Part shown: in pieces, positions 13,574-14,219 of the stretch
How positions within the stretch are numbered: position 1 is the first letter of the stretch
How the letters are laid out: each line of letters begins with the position of its first letter
NCBI GenBank assembly: GCA_040882565.1
Contig: JBBEAZ010000036.1
Span: 1 to 14,219, forward strand
Reading direction: 5' to 3'
DNA: 14,219 nucleotides
Origin: CF-162 sp040882565
Lineage (GTDB): Bacteria; Chloroflexota; Dehalococcoidia; SM23-28-2; RBG-16-64-32
Program-made: the position numbers and the translations under genes
The notes under the pieces: generated by a model
Database searches by the model: none
Told to the model about the DNA's origin: nothing
The model's input: only the letters and a program-made list of their open reading frames with translations

Positions 13574-14219
13574 GTGGCGAAGAAGAAGCCCCAGAACTTA
13601 GGCGAACTCAGGGCGTCCGGCTGGCGTTCACAGACCGTTAAGCACGAGATGCGCAAGAACCTCATCGGCCGCATCGAGCGCGACGAAGAGCACTTCCCCG
13701 GCATCATCGGCTTCGAAGAGACCGTTGTCCCCTTCCTTGAGAACGCCATCATCTCCGGCCAGGACGTCATCTTCCTCGGCGAGCGCGGCCAGGCCAAGTC
13801 CCGCCTCATCCGATCCCTCGTCAACCTCCTCGACGACGAGATCCCCGTCATCGCCGGCTGCGAGATCAACGACGATCCCTACGACCCCATCTGCAGGCGT
13901 TGTCGCGATCTTCTCTCCGATCTCGGTGACGCCACTGACATCGAGTGGATCGGACGCGACCGCCGCTACGGCGAAAAGCTCGCCACGCCCGACATCACAA
14001 TCGCCGACCTCATCGGCGAGGTCGACCCGATCAAGGTCGCCGAGGGCCGCTACCTCTCTGACGAGCTGACGATCCACTACGGCCTCATCCCTCGCCACAA
14101 TCGCGGCATCTTCTGCATCAACGAGCTGCCGGACCTCGCCGAACGCATCCAGGTCGGCCTCCTCAACATCATGGAGGAGCGCGACGTCCAGATCCGCGGC
14201 TATCGCATCCGCCTGCCGC
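13574..14219 (+). CDS. Mg-chelatase/MoxR-type AAA+ ATPase (3' partial)
   Basis: 215 codons are present from the GTG start with no stop, running off the right edge; a full protein would be expected at roughly 450-500 residues. A basic N-terminus (AKKKPQNLGELRASGW) is followed by FPGIIGFEETVVP, Walker A GERGQAKS (69-76), GCEINDDPYDPICRRC with Cys96, Cys107 and Cys110 (a possible small metal site) and RYLSDELTIHYGLIPR. The Walker B-like strand RGIFCINELPDL (177-188) has Asn183 where Asp is usual, followed by Glu184, then LNIMEERDVQIRG. This is the ChlI-like branch resembling mycobacterial 'possible magnesium chelatase' proteins, which typically partner a VWA-domain protein encoded downstream. 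No chlorophyll genes are present, so a chaperone-like remodelling role is more likely than Mg insertion. The gene is divergent from the PD40 gene. Confidence 0.82.
   Translation, partial: MAKKKPQNLGELRASGWRSQTVKHEMRKNLIGRIERDEEHFPGIIGFEETVVPFLENAIISGQDVIFLGERGQAKSRLIRSLVNLLDDEIPVIAGCEINDDPYDPICRRCRDLLSDLGDATDIEWIGRDRRYGEKLATPDITIADLIGEVDPIKVAEGRYLSDELTIHYGLIPRHNRGIFCINELPDLAERIQVGLLNIMEERDVQIRGYRIRLP

Overview
High-GC bacterial DNA holding six genes and one gene relic. The best taxonomic guess is Chloroflexota (Dehalococcoidia-like). This is inferred from the mix of a giant secreted-type protein ending in paired '[IV]NIxDVLxLKPFF' modules, a cyclase/AAA/TPR regulator, a TM-anchored PD40 propeller with Thr-Pro linkers and a small HGLEHAT protein. 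No rRNA or marker gene is present to prove it, and no tRNA, CRISPR array or insertion sequence was seen.

Layout. (1) Bases 1-6312 (+) are the 3' part of one very large gene; its 5' end lies outside the window. It encodes a long PLGSI pentapeptide solenoid interrupted by five two-cysteine modules. These are followed by a DUF11-like region, a PPC-like domain, a gingipain-like (clan CD, C25-type) cysteine peptidase, several beta-sandwich domains, thrombospondin type-3-like calcium loops and a terminal pair of dockerin-like loops. (2) After a hairpin comes a 1295-residue protein (6443-10330, +) built like eukaryotic soluble adenylyl cyclase: two cyclase domains, a P-loop ATPase and TPRs. Its catalytic residues appear divided between the two cyclase domains. 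(3) A convergent minus-strand block follows. It starts with a 30-residue relic of another dockerin-like C-terminus (10346-10444). Behind it are three genes that probably form one transcription unit read right to left: a PD40/TolB-like propeller protein (13420-11888), a small DUF6391-like protein (11870-11394) and a double-hotdog acyl-CoA thioesterase (11329-10457). (4) A 153-bp divergent promoter region (13421-13573) carries a perfect 7+7 palindrome and a TATAAT box. It separates that block from a plus-strand Mg-chelatase/MoxR-type AAA+ ATPase (13574 onward) that runs off the right edge.

How they fit together. No single pathway links the genes. The giant protein and the PD40 protein look extracytoplasmic, while the cyclase and the AAA+ ATPase are cytoplasmic. 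The most unusual items are the PLGSI/Cys solenoid fused to a peptidase, the split-site sAC-like cyclase, and the relic showing that a second dockerin-tailed gene once stood at this locus.
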